64,000 nt of DNA from Holophagales bacterium (GCA_016719485.1 JADJZB010000026.1:49704-113703), one strand, 5' to 3'; numbered from the stretch's first letter, positions 50,166-61,649 are shown. Numbers and translations: made by a program. The notes: generated by a model from the sequence alone, not told the origin.

Positions 50166-53100
50166 ATGTCCCGACGCCCCACGAGTGCGCTGCTCCTCGC
50201 TGCGCTAGTTCTTCAGCTCGTCGGTCCCGCGGTTCCGCTCTCGCTCGCGAGACTCGCGCCACCGGACACGGAGGGGCAGGCGCCCCTCACCTTCAAGACC
50301 TCGAAGGTGCTCCCGACGGTAGAGGAGCGCTTGGGCCAACGCGCTACATCGGCGCGCGAGGATCAGTACATCGCCCCGGATCCGGCGGATGAGCCGAGCC
50401 CCTCGCCGAGGACGGGACATACACGCTCGGGAGAAACACCGATGTAAACCCGGATGCTCCAGGACGCGTCAAGGCGAGCACGGATCCGTACCGCAGCGAG
50501 CATCGCTCGGCTCGGGCCACCGCGAAAGCCGATCAAGACGCTCCGGTCACGCTCCTTCGAACGGACGTCTCCGGGCAGATCACGACGAATACGACGTGGG
50601 CACTGGCAGATAGTCCCTACGTCGTTACGGGCGCGATGTCGGTCGTCTCGCCCGCGGTTCTCACCATTGAGCCGGGAGTCGTTGTGAAACTCGACGGTGG
50701 CGCGAGCCTTGTCGCCTTGGAAGGCGCGACGATCCTAGCAGCCGGCACGGCGCAGAGCCCCATCGTCGTGACCTCGCTCAAGGACGACTCGGTTGCAGGG
50801 GACACGAACGAGGACGGAGATGCCACGAGTCCCGCGCCCGGCGACTGGGCGACCTTCGGGTCCGAGGGTCGAAATACCGGCCAGACCGTGATTGCGGCGT
50901 ACGGCACGTACCAGCATATCCAGATCCGCTACGGCAGCATCTTCACGGGACGGTTCTCGCTGCTCACGCTCACGGACGCGCTCATCGAGAACATGAGTAC
51001 CTACGGACTCAATCTCGAGAAGAACCCGTCCACGACGCGAAGCTTCGAGCGCCTCACGATGCGCAAGAACACGACGCACGTGAACATGTACGGCGTGCCG
51101 TCCGCGATCACGATCAAGGACAGCATTCTCACGCAGTCGTCGTACTGGGCCGTGCTCGCGTCCAGCGCGACCGCCGTCCGCCTCACGAACAACCGCATCG
51201 ACCTCAATGACTCCGGCACGCGCTACGCGATTAACGCGTCGTCGTCGCCGATGGTGCTTCGCTACAACTCCATCGCGTGGAATGGCAACCCGGACACCGG
51301 CTTCGTCTATGGCCTCGCGAGCACCGGCAGCACGGTGGATGCACAGTACAACTCCCCTGGTCCGCGAAGGCCGGCGTCGGCGTCGATGTCGCAACCGGGA
51401 ACCTCGTTCTCACCGAGACCGACATCGCGATTCCCACCGTCGGCTTCCCTCTTACCGTCTCGCGCACCTACAACAGCCTGACCGCCTCGACCGTGACAGG
51501 CGTCTTCGGCAATGGCTGGACGTGGAACTACGGCGTGAACCTCGACGTCACGACGGATACCTACGGCGCGCTCCTGACGTCCGCGGACGGGGCGAAGCAC
51601 TACTTCAAGCGAAACGCCGATAACACCTTCACGGGCGAGTACGGGCTCTTCAGTCAGCTCTCCTACGACAGCACCGCGCAGGAGTACACGCTCCTGCACC
51701 CAAACCAAGACCGCGAGATCTTCGACAGCGCCGGACGGCTCGCGCGCCAAGTGGACCCCGACGGCAACACGACCACGCTCACACGCGACGGATCGGGAAT
51801 TCTGACGACGGTCACCGAACCGACCGGTCGCATGCTCACCTTCACCTACGCCTCGGGGCGGATCGCGACCATCACGGATCCGCTCGGGCGTGTGTACCGC
51901 TACACGAATAACGGTACCCTCACGAAGCTTGAAAAGGAGCTGCCGGCGACGACGGTCTTCGCGACCTGTACCTACACGTACGGCGCGAATAGCGTCCTGA
52001 CGAAGCGCGTCGGGTGCGACGGCGACACGCTCGAGCAGACCTTCAACGCGACCACAAAGAAGGTCGAGACCCAGACGCTGAACGGGGTGCAGGTGCGTCT
52101 CGCGTACGGCCCCGTCACCGACAGCCTCACCGGAGTGACCTTCCCGCAGTACACGACGGGCGTCTGGGACACGTTCGGAAAACTCCACCTCTACTACTAC
52201 ACGAAGAGCAACGCGGTCTTCGAACATGACCGAGAGAACTTCCAGGACGCCTACGGCACCTACTACTTCTACCAGGAGGACCGCTGGGAGTACGCGACCT
52301 TCGTGTCGTCGTCCTACACCGACATCCTCAGCCGGCGCACCAGCACCGAACGGAACTGGCGCCGCGGGACCGTCCTCGCCTCGACGGACGAAAGCCTAAA
52401 TCGGCAGACGGAGTTTACGTACGACGCCTTCAACAACCTCCTGACGACGACCGACCCGCTCGACCGCGTCCAGACGAACACGTACGACGCCGAGCACCAC
52501 CTCGTCTCGACCGAGAACGCGCTCGGGAACGTGACGACCACGACCTACACGCCGGCCGGTCTCGTCGCGACCGTGACGGACGCCCTCGATGCCGAGTCGT
52601 CCTTCACCTACGACAGCTACGGCTACCCGGAGACGGTGACCACCGCGACGAACGAAACCGTCACGTTCGACTATGACATCGCGGGCAGGAAGCTCTGGGA
52701 GGAGACACCGGACGGTGAGCGTACGACGTACACCTACGACGGGCGCGACAACGTCCTCACGGTCACCGACCCGCTCGGGAACGTGACCACCACCGTCTAC
52801 GACACGAAAGGCCGGAAGGTCACGGTCGAGGACGCCGACGGGTACGAGACGACATTCGCCTACAACGATACGAAGAACGCGCTTGTGACGACGACCGACG
52901 CTCTGGGCGGCGTCGTGACCTACACCTACAACCCGAACAACACGCTCCAGAAGGTCACGGACGCCCTCGGGCACATCACGAGCTTTACCTACGATGCCTT
53001 CGGCCGCCAAGCGAGCGTGACGGACCCCCTCACACGGCTGAACCAGACCGTGTACCGCGCCGACGGGAGCACGTGGTACACGATTGACGGACGTGGCAAC

Positions 53101-56061
53101 CGGACGGACTACAGCTACAACGCCGGCGGCGAGCTCACGACCGTCACGTACCAGGACGACGCCACAGTCACGTTCCTCTATGACGGCGTCGGGAACCGGA
53201 CGCGGATGATCGACACGGACGGGCAGCTCGACATCACCTACGACGACCTGAACCGCCCCCTCACGCGCACCCGGACGAGTCCGGCCGGAACCGAGACCGT
53301 CACCTACGCCTACGACGAGGTCGGGAATCTCGAGACGCTCGGCTACCCGGGAGGATTCTCGGTCACGTACGCCTACGACGACGCTCGGCGCGTCACGACT
53401 GTCACGGACAGCCAGAACCGCGTGACGGAGTACGACTACAACACGAACGGTCGGATTCTCACGGTTGCTCTGCCGAACGGAACGAACGCGACCTACGCCT
53501 ACGACGACGCCGGGCGGATTACCTCGGTCACGCACTCACTCGGGCAGACCCCGTTTGCCACAGTCGGGCACACCTACGACGACCGTGGGAACCGGCTCAC
53601 CCGAACCGTGGACGGAACGACCGAGAGCTACACCTACGATGCCCTGGCGCGGATCACGGAAGCCGCCTACCCAGGGAACCGCACGGTCGGCTACGTCTAC
53701 GACGCGACGGGTAACCGGACCCAGAAGACCGATCCACTCGGAGCGACTGCCTACACCTACGACACTGCCGACCAGCTCCTGAACGCGGGCGACGGTCTTC
53801 GGACGTACGACCTCGACGGACAGCTCGCGCGCATCGGGGCGAGCCGCAGCTTCACCTGGAATGACCGCGGCCAGCTCACCGGCGTCAGCGCCGTCACCAC
53901 GAACGCGGCACCGACTGCCCGCGCCGGAGCGGATGCGTCCGGGAACGTCGACTGGTTGATGTTCCTCGACGGAAGCACTAGCACCGACCCGGAGGGCATC
54001 GCACTCAGCTACACCTGGACGGAAGTCGCAGGAAACCCGTCGACCGGAGTCCTGCGCGGGATCCACGCATCAAGGCCCGCGCTGCTCGCAGGTGTCGCCG
54101 GCACCTACCAGTTCGATCTCGTGGTGTCCGACGGCGCGCAGACCAGTACGCCGGACCGCGTCCAGGTAGCGATCGCAACTGGACTGCCGCCCGCCACCGT
54201 CCAGACCGTCGTTCCCGCATCCGGCCTGAGCGGGTACGTGGTGTCGAACCTGCCGAATGGGCGCTACTTCACGAGTGACACCCTCATCACGGGGCGTTCG
54301 TCCACTGTGACCTTCCACGGGGCCGCGCAGTTCGCGCTCCCCACTCCTCCGCCGCAAACAACCCTCACCGGAGCCACACTCACCCTCTGGGGTAAGCAAG
54401 TCGCGAGTAACACCGTGACGGACCAGTGGTCGGTGCAGCTCCTTCCGACGGATATGGATCCGACCTTCGCGCAAGCGACCTACACCACAATCACGGGAGC
54501 GACTCCCGACCGGACGCTCACTCCGGTGCTCGTCGGCCTCGGACAGGTCGTCGCGAATCAGGCGGACGCCTGGACGTTCACGGAAGACGACCTCGCAGTG
54601 CTGCAGGCGCGTCTCGACGGATCGGGGAAGCTCTCACTCCGGACCCGCGGCGATTCGCTCGGGACGTACTCGCGCGTGTTCTGGTATTCGGGGAATACAA
54701 CGGTCGCGAACCGGAAGCCGACGCTTTCGCTCTCCTACACCCCGGATCCCCTCCCCGACCAGGCACCCTTCGCCCATGCCGGGAGGAGCCAGACTCTCGA
54801 CGCGCCGGGAACCGTCACGCTCGACGGGCGCGCCTCGTTTGACGCCGAAGGTCCCGTGACGCTCCTCTGGACGGCACATGCGGCGAACCCCGCATCCGTG
54901 ACGTTCACGGACGCGACGATCGCGGAGCCGTCCGTCACGCTCACGGTTCCCGGAACCTACCGCTTCGACCTCGCAGTCACGGACGGGGCGGACGTGACAA
55001 CCACCGCCTCGACGTTCGTCGTCGTCCGCAGTGCCCCGCTCCCGACCACGTCCTCGTTCACCTACGACGGGGACGGTGACCGCATCGCGATGACCGTGGG
55101 CTCTGTGACGACGCGCTTCGTCGTGGATCCGCTTCCCCAGAACGCGCGCGTCCTTGCCGAGCGGACGGGTGAGACCTGGACGTACCACGTCTACGGGCAC
55201 GACCTCCTCTACTCCGTGACGGGGGCCGCATTCACCGTGCTCCATAGCGACCCGCTCGGGAGCACGATTGCGACGACGGATGCGACCGGCGCCGTCACCG
55301 CCCGGTTGCGCTACGACGTCTTCGGCGAGCGCCTGGACTCCGACGCGTCCACAACCGCCTACACCTTCGCTGGCGAGCGCATGGACCTGACCGAGCTCCA
55401 GTACCTTCGTGCGAGGTACTACGACCCGACCGTCGGTCGGTTTATCTCCCGCGACCCCTTCCCAGCACAGGCCGCGGACACGCAGACGTTCAACCGGTAC
55501 GTCTACGTAAAGAACAACCCGACAAACTATGTGGATCCGAGCGGGGAGTGGTTGGAGACCGGCTGGGACATCATTAATGCCGTCTACGACCTCTATGACG
55601 TCGGCAAGCGGCTCTGGTACGGAGAGCCTGTCGGAGAGGCCCTGCTCAACCTCGGCATGGACTCCGCCTCCGTCGTTCTTCCCTTTGTGCCAGCAGGTGT
55701 GACGCGAGCAGTGAACTCAGCAGATGATGTCGTTGACGCTGCACGAGGCGCGGGAAAGGCAATCGACAACGCGGACGACTTCAAGCGCACCTATAACCTA
55801 GAAGACGGGATGGAAATGAGTACGGATGATGCTCTCCGGAAGGCCGAAGAAGTCCTCGGGCCCGGCTACACCGAGGTCGGTACTCCTGGCAGCGGCGTCT
55901 TCCGTTCGACCGGTTCCCCCAACCAGGTACGAATGAAGTCCAGCGACTTGTCGCCCACGAACAACCATGCCGGACGACCACACATCAACTTTGAGCTGCT
56001 GCCGACTAGCGGGAAGGGCCCCATGCGGTGCATTATTCACCTGTTCTTATCTGACTGCTAA
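50166..56061 (+). CDS. RHS-repeat polymorphic toxin with PKD and DNRLRE-like insertions, two frame breaks
   Basis: About 1,965 residues across breaks near 50,408 and 51,355; 51,355-56,061 is one frame. A signal peptide (SALLLAALVLQLVGPAVPLS) leads to a right-handed beta-helix-like region (VLTIEPGVVVKLDGGASLVA), then DUF6531 (VGFPLTVSRTYNSL) and over 20 YD/RHS repeats (FTYDAFNNLLTTTDPLDRVQ). Near 53,900-55,030 the shell is interrupted by a PKD-like domain (FLDGSTSTDPEGIALSYTWT), a DNRLRE-like beta domain and a second PKD-like domain. The RHS end returns: SDPLGSTIATTDATG, LRARYYDPTVGRFISRDPF, YVKNNPTNYVDPSG. The last 90 residues form a toxin tip with GPGYTEVGTPGSGVFRS and HAGRPHINFELLP, a family I recall from other polymorphic toxins but cannot name. 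It would be a contact-dependent or secreted toxin. Confidence 0.88.
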
Positions 56062-56066
56062 CCCCT

Positions 56067-56337
56067 ATGATCATCAAGCGAGCGAAGGTAGTGCGCTGGC
56101 TGCCAGCCTCAGACCCTGATCGACACAAACACGAGACGGACAAGGGTTTCCACCGAGTTCCCAACCTGGCCAAGAGCAATACCCTAGGAGACCGACGTGA
56201 TCGTCATCTGCTCCGCCGAGAACGGCGAGTACATAGATGAAATCTGGTATCTCACGCTCGAGGAGGCTCTCGAGGACATCCCTACTGGCTTCGTCTTATC
56301 ACCCGAAGGGTGGGTGGACGAACCGCTTGCCGAATAG
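56067..56337 (+). CDS. candidate immunity gene of the RHS toxin, possibly frame-broken
   Basis: Six bases after the toxin stop an ATG (56,067) opens MIIKRAKVVRWLPASDPDRH. A shift near 56,195 would join it to VIVICSAENGEYIDEIWYLT and LEEALEDIPTGFVLSPEGWV, ending at 56,337 (about 89 residues). The second half alone could be a 46-residue protein from GTG 56,197, which has AGGAG upstream. The acidic composition and position fit an immunity protein. No family recognised. Confidence 0.5.
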
Positions 56338-56583
56338 CCTTCCGCGACGCTTAAGAGTGCTGTAGCCAGATCCCGCCAACGCCTTCCGACACCGGTCAGC
56401 AGTTCACCCCATTTGAACAGTCCCGGGTAGCGCCGATACAGTGCTCCGGCCAGCTCCAACAGCCAGAACTCGTGGGAAGACACCGTTCGCACTCGGCCCG
56501 GACGGTGTCTTCCGTCAAGACCGCGAGCAGCACAGTGAATCGCTCGCTCGGTCATCGCGCCGCTCGCGATACTCTTCGGCCGC

Positions 56584-57771
56584 ATGGACCCTCGTGACTT
56601 TCTCACCCCAGAGATGCGCGCCCTTCTCGCATCCCATCGCGACCTTCAAGAGCGGGCGCTTGGGCCGACTCTGAGAATCATCGACGACATTCGTCGACAA
56701 TCCGACGACTTGATTCGTCCTTTCGCTCCGCTCCTCTCGACCTCACCCGGTTCGTCTCCTCCCCAGCGATTGATGAGGCTATCCGCCGCTCCGAGGTCCC
56801 CGTGCTCGAGGAGCTGCGACGAGCCATCGCATTCCCTACGCCCCCGACCGATGCCCTATCCGGGGACGTGTCCCGCCGTCTTGCTGAGGAGCTCTCCGGG
56901 CTTCCGGCCATCGCCCGAGTCGCCTCTTGGTACCCCCTGCCCCCCTCTCGGCGCCCTCGACCCTGCGACGCTTCACGCGCTCCTCGTCCCACTGGAACTC
57001 CACGCCTCGTTTGCCGCCGACACGTTCGTCCGCCTCCGAGGATGAAGCGAGCGACACGCGGAGGGCTGCCCTTGCGACCGTTCTTCGTCATTCGGCCATC
57101 GAGCGCGACCTCTACGCCGACGTGCTCGTGGGGCTCCCTCCTCCGATCGATCCGGTCACTGCCGAGGACCTGACGTACACGATCGGGCCGGATGGACGAG
57201 AGGAACTGCTGGCTCGGGCCGACGCTCTCTTGGCCGTCGATGCGTCCCTCGACGCGAGCACCACTGCCCACGACGTGGCGCTCCTGGTGGCGAAATCCTG
57301 CAGCTCCTTGGCCTCATCAATGCCGCGGCAAGAGCCGCCGGACGCCCCGAGATCTTCCCTCCGACCTCGCGGGTGTACACCGAGAGCCCTGTCGTATGCC
57401 TCACCATCGCCCGAACGGTTGCCGATGTGGCCCGCGTCGTGAACGCCCTCTTCCTCCTCCTCTACGAAGGTGGCGGCTCTAACTCGCTGCGACTTCTCAC
57501 GCCGCACGGTGGTCCGCTCGAACCCGAACAGTGCGATGCGGTCTGGTGGTTGAAAGAGCTTCGGCGTATCGAGTTCCACGATCTAGATCACGGTGACCCG
57601 ACCGAGAGCCGGCGCAAGTGGCGTCAGTACGGCAAGACGCTTGTCGCGATGGGGCTCAACCATGTGCCTTCGACACCGGAAGAGTTCGCCCTTCTCCAGC
57701 GCCGCCTCTACGAAGGGCTCGTCGCCGTTCTGCGGCGAGCGCTCGCCTCGCTCCCCCTCCCCTCCGCGTAG
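56584..57771 (+). pseudogene. unknown helical protein with several frame breaks
   Basis: About 395 residues can be followed through four frames: MDPRDFLTPEMRALLASHRD, then VLEELRRAIAFPTPPTDALS, then LDPATLHALLVPLELHASFA, then LATVLRHSAIERDLYADVLV and GPDGREELLARADALLAVDA, then VYTESPVVCLTIARTVADVA to RALASLPLPSA. Breaks near 56,760, 56,945, 57,045 and 57,300. Final intact frame 57,373-57,771. Composition and codon use are coding-like throughout. It is convergent with the TOPRIM gene, 37 bases apart. No family recognised. Confidence 0.55.
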
Positions 57772-57808
57772 AGGGCGCCGGGTACTCAGACTCCCTGGCG
57801 CCTCTCGT

Positions 57809-59725
57809 TCACGGGTCGGGCTCAATCGCGCCGAAGTACCCAGAGGCCTGGTTGTTCTCCCAGCACTTCCGGGTGATCGGGAAGGTGTTTCCCGCCGCGA
57901 GCCCTGCTACGCGCTGAAGGAGGCGCACGAGCGGACGCTTCCCATCGCCCTTCTCATCGAGTTCGGTCGCACCCGCGGCAATCACGCGACTCACGAGGAC
58001 CCGAAGCAGGTCGGGTTTCGAGAGCCCGTAGTTCAGCCGCGCGCTGTAGAGCGCCGCGAGCGGATCGCCCTTCCGCTCGTCGTAGGCCGCCATCGCCTCC
58101 TCTATCTCCTCCTCGGCGAACTGGGCACGTCTTTCAGCCACAACAGAGAGTGCCTCTGCGATCTCAGCGTGGCTGAAGTTGTCGAACTCGATGCTCCGCT
58201 CCCAGAGATGTACGTACTCCGGACGTGTCAGTGCCCGGCTCGGGTTGAGGCGGGATCTCGCCCCCCGCAGCCGCTTGGCGACCCGAGGCACGTCATTCTC
58301 GCTATCGAGCACGATGACAACCGGCGTTCCCCGATGGTGGTGATCGTCGATGAGTTTCTCGAGCGCGCCGTACGGGTCTTGATTCCTCCGCCCCGTGAAC
58401 TCGCCGACTCCTCCGAGCGTTCGGACTTCGATCCCGAGGACGGCTGGCCGCTGCCCGAGAAGCTCCGCAAGGATGCGCGGGAACTGCTCTGCCTCGCCCG
58501 GCCCTTCCACGACGAGCAGGAGGCGCGGTCGCGGGTTCAAATGGTACTGGTTCGCGATGCACTCGAGATGCGCGAGCGTGTCGTTCGTGATCCCTGGTCC
58601 GTAGAGACTGTCCCGCGTCCACGTCTGGCCCTCGTCAGGAGGAGAGAGCGCGGTGCCGGTTAGCTCGGCGTAGAAGAGCCGTCCCATGTGCTCCATCGCG
58701 TACAGGTCCTGCGCCCGTTTCGCATCACCTCTAAGGCGCTCCCGCTCGTCGAGGGCGACGAAGCAGACGAGGTCGTACCACGCCGCAAGGGGATCTGCGT
58801 ATCGCGCGGTCGTCTGAAGGTGCGAGACAAACAACCGCACGGCCTCCGCCGTGGTGCCGAGTTCGGAGAGGATCGCGGACGCAGCCCACGAGCCCGCGTA
58901 CTTCCACCAGTCCCACGGATCAAAGCCGATCGACGACCGCACGCTGATTGTCCGACGGTCCGTCTGCGTTTGCGGGAAGTACCGCGACGCGAGCGCCTGC
59001 GCGAGGAACGCCACGGCGTCGTCGTACGGGACGGTTCGGACGCAGTCGAGATCGCGCTTCAACATCTGGTCGAGGTTTTCAGCGAGCTTCCGAAATCCCT
59101 CCGCGTCCGTTTCGGCGAACGCGTCCAAATGGATCTCTTGCGTGAACAGATCTTGGCGCCGCGCGAGATCCTGCACCTGGAAGCGCGAGTAGAGGGCGAG
59201 GTCCACTGGTCGGTGTGGCTCATCGCGACTTCTTTTCTCCCACGGTAGGTATGGACGTTCGGCCGGGTGCCACAGATGACCGTTCTCCCGGTACCACTCC
59301 AGTGTCTCGCGCTCCTGCGCGAAGCGGGCATGTCCTTCACGCAGAGGCCCGTTCCACTCCTCACCCTCCGCGAGAAGACCAATCGTCTCCATGTGCCCGT
59401 TCGGCCGCTGCTCCTGCTTCTCACGAATCCACGGTCGCCGGACCCGCATCATCGGCCGAAAGATCCCAAGCCGATCGAGTCGTTCAAGACGCTTAACGTC
59501 CGTGTCGATGCCGCGTTCCTTCGCGTAGGACGCGAAGTCGTCCGCCGCCAAGAGAGCGCAGATCTCAAAGCAGTCGTGCTGAATCAGGAACCGGATGCGA
59601 TCCGCGGGCGCGAGTGATGGGAAGCACCCGGTAGCGTAGCCCGTGATGCGCTCTCCCGGGCATCGCCGCGTTGAGCTGCTTCGGCTCGTCTGTGCCATCA
59701 GCGTGCCGTTCGCTTCATCGGCCAC
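57809..59725 (-). CDS. large protein with OLD-like TOPRIM domain, candidate defence nuclease
   Basis: A 638-residue protein. The first 380 residues are unrecognised, with aromatic-rich helices (WYRENGHLWHPAERPYLPWE, SSIGFDPWDWWKYAGSWAAS). From about residue 395 a TOPRIM fold appears: LLLVVEGPGEAEQFPRIL gives the catalytic Glu, and VVIVLDSENDVPRVAKRL the acidic DxEND motif. A helical tail follows (EIAEALSVVAERRAQFAEEE). OLD-family and Gabija-type nucleases have comparable TOPRIM cores, but no ABC ATPase part is present. The GTG at 59725 lies at the edge of a 36-bp repeat (59,725-59,760); alternative start ATG at about 59,698 (MAQTSRSS). No obvious partner; lower GC suggests acquisition. Confidence 0.65.
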   Translation of the reverse strand: MADEANGTLMAQTSRSSSTRRCPGERITGYATGCFPSLAPADRIRFLIQHDCFEICALLAADDFASYAKERGIDTDVKRLERLDRLGIFRPMMRVRRPWIREKQEQRPNGHMETIGLLAEGEEWNGPLREGHARFAQERETLEWYRENGHLWHPAERPYLPWEKRSRDEPHRPVDLALYSRFQVQDLARRQDLFTQEIHLDAFAETDAEGFRKLAENLDQMLKRDLDCVRTVPYDDAVAFLAQALASRYFPQTQTDRRTISVRSSIGFDPWDWWKYAGSWAASAILSELGTTAEAVRLFVSHLQTTARYADPLAAWYDLVCFVALDERERLRGDAKRAQDLYAMEHMGRLFYAELTGTALSPPDEGQTWTRDSLYGPGITNDTLAHLECIANQYHLNPRPRLLLVVEGPGEAEQFPRILAELLGQRPAVLGIEVRTLGGVGEFTGRRNQDPYGALEKLIDDHHHRGTPVVIVLDSENDVPRVAKRLRGARSRLNPSRALTRPEYVHLWERSIEFDNFSHAEIAEALSVVAERRAQFAEEEIEEAMAAYDERKGDPLAALYSARLNYGLSKPDLLRVLVSRVIAAGATELDEKGDGKRPLVRLLQRVAGLAAGNTFPITRKCWENNQASGYFGAIEPDP

Positions 59726-59760
59726 TCTTGAGTCCGCGACCGCTTCCTGCTTCTATCGGA
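59725..59760. repeat. 36-bp direct repeat, left copy
   Basis: CTCTTGAGTCC-GC-GACCGCTTCCTGCTTC-T-ATCGGA. The right copy at 63,391 differs at three bases (AG and A). The pair encloses 3.6 kb with most of the small immunity-like genes. The left copy begins at the TOPRIM start codon. Confidence 0.85.
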
Positions 59761-59830
59761 TCGCTCGGCTGCCAGGTCGTTTTTAAACCTGATAGGAGTA
59801 TTCTTCGCTCGACCTTAGCCACGCTCGATC

Positions 59831-60418
59831 ATGGTTCCTCACCCGGGACGGCGACGCCTCCAGATCCTCCTCGCAGTCGTTATCACGCTCGGACTGCTGT
59901 TTCTGATTCCGAGCAAGGTCACGCTCCCCTCACTCACCATCACAAATGCGTCCTCGGTGCACTCCGGCGCGTGCAGTTTGAGGTCTTGCGGGCAGGTCCC
60001 TGAAGAGCTTCAGGAGAAGGATGCATCACTCGCCGATGGCATCACTATGCTGACAGATATTCCACGCGAGGCGACGAAGACATCTTCGTATCGTCCCGCT
60101 GGAGAGTTCGCAGCGGGCCTCATTATCGAGAGCTCTTCCGGCGCTCGCGAGCAGTACGTCATCGGGTACACGCAGTCTGCTGACCTAGAAGTTGTGATCA
60201 GCGACGGACACGTGACGTATCAAGAGACGGGCTTCCTTTCAATCCAAAGCGGTGGAGAGGCTGGGCGTATTGGACCCGCCACCCTCGCACAGCTCCCACA
60301 GGATCGGCTCTGGAATGATCGAGACGTTTCGGACGAGAAGAACCTCCCGTCAGACGGAGAGGTCGATACTGCGGCGAATGCGACGAGTACACCCTACAGA
60401 ATTACATTCAAACGATAG
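59831..60418 (+). CDS. membrane-anchored or exported small protein, unknown
   Basis: A 195-residue protein. An N-terminal hydrophobic helix (ILLAVVITLGLLFLIPSKVT) anchors it or serves as a signal. The rest (PAGEFAAGLIIESSSGAREQ, QYVIGYTQSADLEVVISDGH) is beta-rich. A possible second frame from 60,325 (YCGECDEYTLQNYIQTIELL) and a third to 60,787 suggest the gene may continue beyond the stop at 60,418. No family recognised. Confidence 0.55.
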   Translation: MVPHPGRRRLQILLAVVITLGLLFLIPSKVTLPSLTITNASSVHSGACSLRSCGQVPEELQEKDASLADGITMLTDIPREATKTSSYRPAGEFAAGLIIESSSGAREQYVIGYTQSADLEVVISDGHVTYQETGFLSIQSGGEAGRIGPATLAQLPQDRLWNDRDVSDEKNLPSDGEVDTAANATSTPYRITFKR

Positions 60419-60430
60419 AGCTCCTGATCC

Positions 60431-60787
60431 GTGGGTACACGAAGACGGCTCTGGAGCTCGCACCATGCACGGAAGCAACGGGGGTGGTACGCCGGGAGCG
60501 ACCTAAGAAAGCTTGATTGTTCTACGGGAGGCGAGACATGGCGCGAAACGCGAACGCTGTACTTCGTCGAAGGTCGCCTCCTTGGATCTGCTCTTGATCG
60601 CGAGCAGATTGACGGGACGTATGGCTCGCAATACCGCCGCGTTCGCTCTCGCACCCAAGAGGCAAGCACGTACTTCCATGGGGAGGCGGACGTGAGCGAC
60701 GCTACGACGATAGAGCTCCTGTCAGCGCTCCGTACTAGCCTCGCCGACCCGTCGCGCGCTCATGCAACGGCAGCAGCGCCCCTATGA
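60431..60787 (+). CDS. unknown small protein, possibly the 3' part of a broken gene
   Basis: A frame of 118 residues whose last 95 look coding (GWYAGSDLRKLDCSTGGETW, TLYFVEGRLLGSALDREQID). Its 5' portion is doubtful; the better N-terminal extension lies in another frame (YTLQNYIQTIELLIRGYTKT). It overlaps the end of the convergent DUF5063 gene by 53 bases. Treat as provisional. Confidence 0.35.
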   Translation: MGTRRRLWSSHHARKQRGWYAGSDLRKLDCSTGGETWRETRTLYFVEGRLLGSALDREQIDGTYGSQYRRVRSRTQEASTYFHGEADVSDATTIELLSALRTSLADPSRAHATAAAPL

Positions 60788-61214
60788 GATGCCTCCCGGC
60801 GTGGCTCTCCATGTTGAACCGCCATAGCCATACGGCCGTGTGCAGCGCATCGTCGTCGCCCCGGTCGAAGAGCGCGAGCGGACCTGCGACGTCCTCGTAT
60901 ACGCTCGAGAGGTCTTCATAGATAGACCCTGCGACCGGCGCCTCGTCTTCGAACGGATCGAAGACCATCCAGTACGCTTGGTCCCCTACTGCCCGTTCTA
61001 TCTCTGCCGAGAGCTTTACGTGCACTCCGGACTCTTTCGTTTCGCCCGGATCCGTCTCCGGCAAACGCATACTCAGTTCATAGAGCCGAGCGAGCTGCGT
61101 GGCGCATACCCGCGGGAAGTCTTCGACGGCTTTAGGAGCCTCGATCAGCTCGATGTACGCCCGCACTTCCTTCACGAACGCCTGCACGACCGCGTTGTCT
61201 CGCAGATTCTCCAT
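60735..61214 (-). CDS. DUF5063-family protein, candidate immunity protein
   Basis: A 159-residue helical protein matching DUF5063: NAVVQAFVKEVRAYIELIEA, QAYWMVFDPFEDEAPVAGSI, YEDLSSVYEDVAGPLALFDR and TAVWLWRFNMESHAGRHLIG follow the family's order. Its molecular role is not established; the family occurs as a stand-alone small gene and here lies within an array of other small, immunity-like genes in both orientations. Confidence 0.78.
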   Translation of the reverse strand: MENLRDNAVVQAFVKEVRAYIELIEAPKAVEDFPRVCATQLARLYELSMRLPETDPGETKESGVHVKLSAEIERAVGDQAYWMVFDPFEDEAPVAGSIYEDLSSVYEDVAGPLALFDRGDDDALHTAVWLWRFNMESHAGRHLIGALLPLHERATGRRG

Positions 61215-61346
61215 CGCTCCTACGGTACGCCGAGGATGCTTGCGCCGCGAGAGCGACAGACTCCAACGCTCCTGCCCCCACGCAACCCTAGAGGCGTTTG
61301 CCCTAGCACCTGGTAAAGTGGTTGCGCATTTGCACCTACTGCTTAA

Positions 61347-61649
61347 GTGAGTACGAAGCTAGTCGCCTCCGTTCGCGTCAATACAGGCAAGACTCGTCAT
61401 TACGTGGCGGGAGAGTCTGGGATACAAGAGATCTCGACAGCCATCTCGGTGCGAATCGAATCTTGTGATAGTGCGTTCTATCTCTTCCGGCTTGATGCCG
61501 AAGGCCACATTGTCGCAGACACATGGCACCAAACCATTCAAGAAGCTAAGGCACAGGCAGCTTTTGAGTACGAGATTCAAGAGGGCGATTGGAGCGTAGC
61601 TGCTGACCCAGATGATAATGCTCTCAACACTTCAGGTACGGGCGAATAG
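61347..61649 (+). CDS. small acidic protein, candidate orphan immunity protein
   Basis: A 100-residue protein. YLFRLDAEGHIVADTWHQTI and QEAKAQAAFEYEIQEGDWSV match a family of about 90-residue acidic proteins that I recall near polymorphic toxin loci (xLDxxGxxxADTWH ... EAKxQAxFEY ... DW). No signal peptide. It overlaps the first possible start of the next gene. Function inferred. Confidence 0.65.
   Translation: MSTKLVASVRVNTGKTRHYVAGESGIQEISTAISVRIESCDSAFYLFRLDAEGHIVADTWHQTIQEAKAQAAFEYEIQEGDWSVAADPDDNALNTSGTGE

Noticed and set aside
56184..56606. 140-residue minus frame after the RHS gene
   Set aside because: Overlaps the immunity candidate antisense; the central stretch looks mildly protein-like but no family fits.
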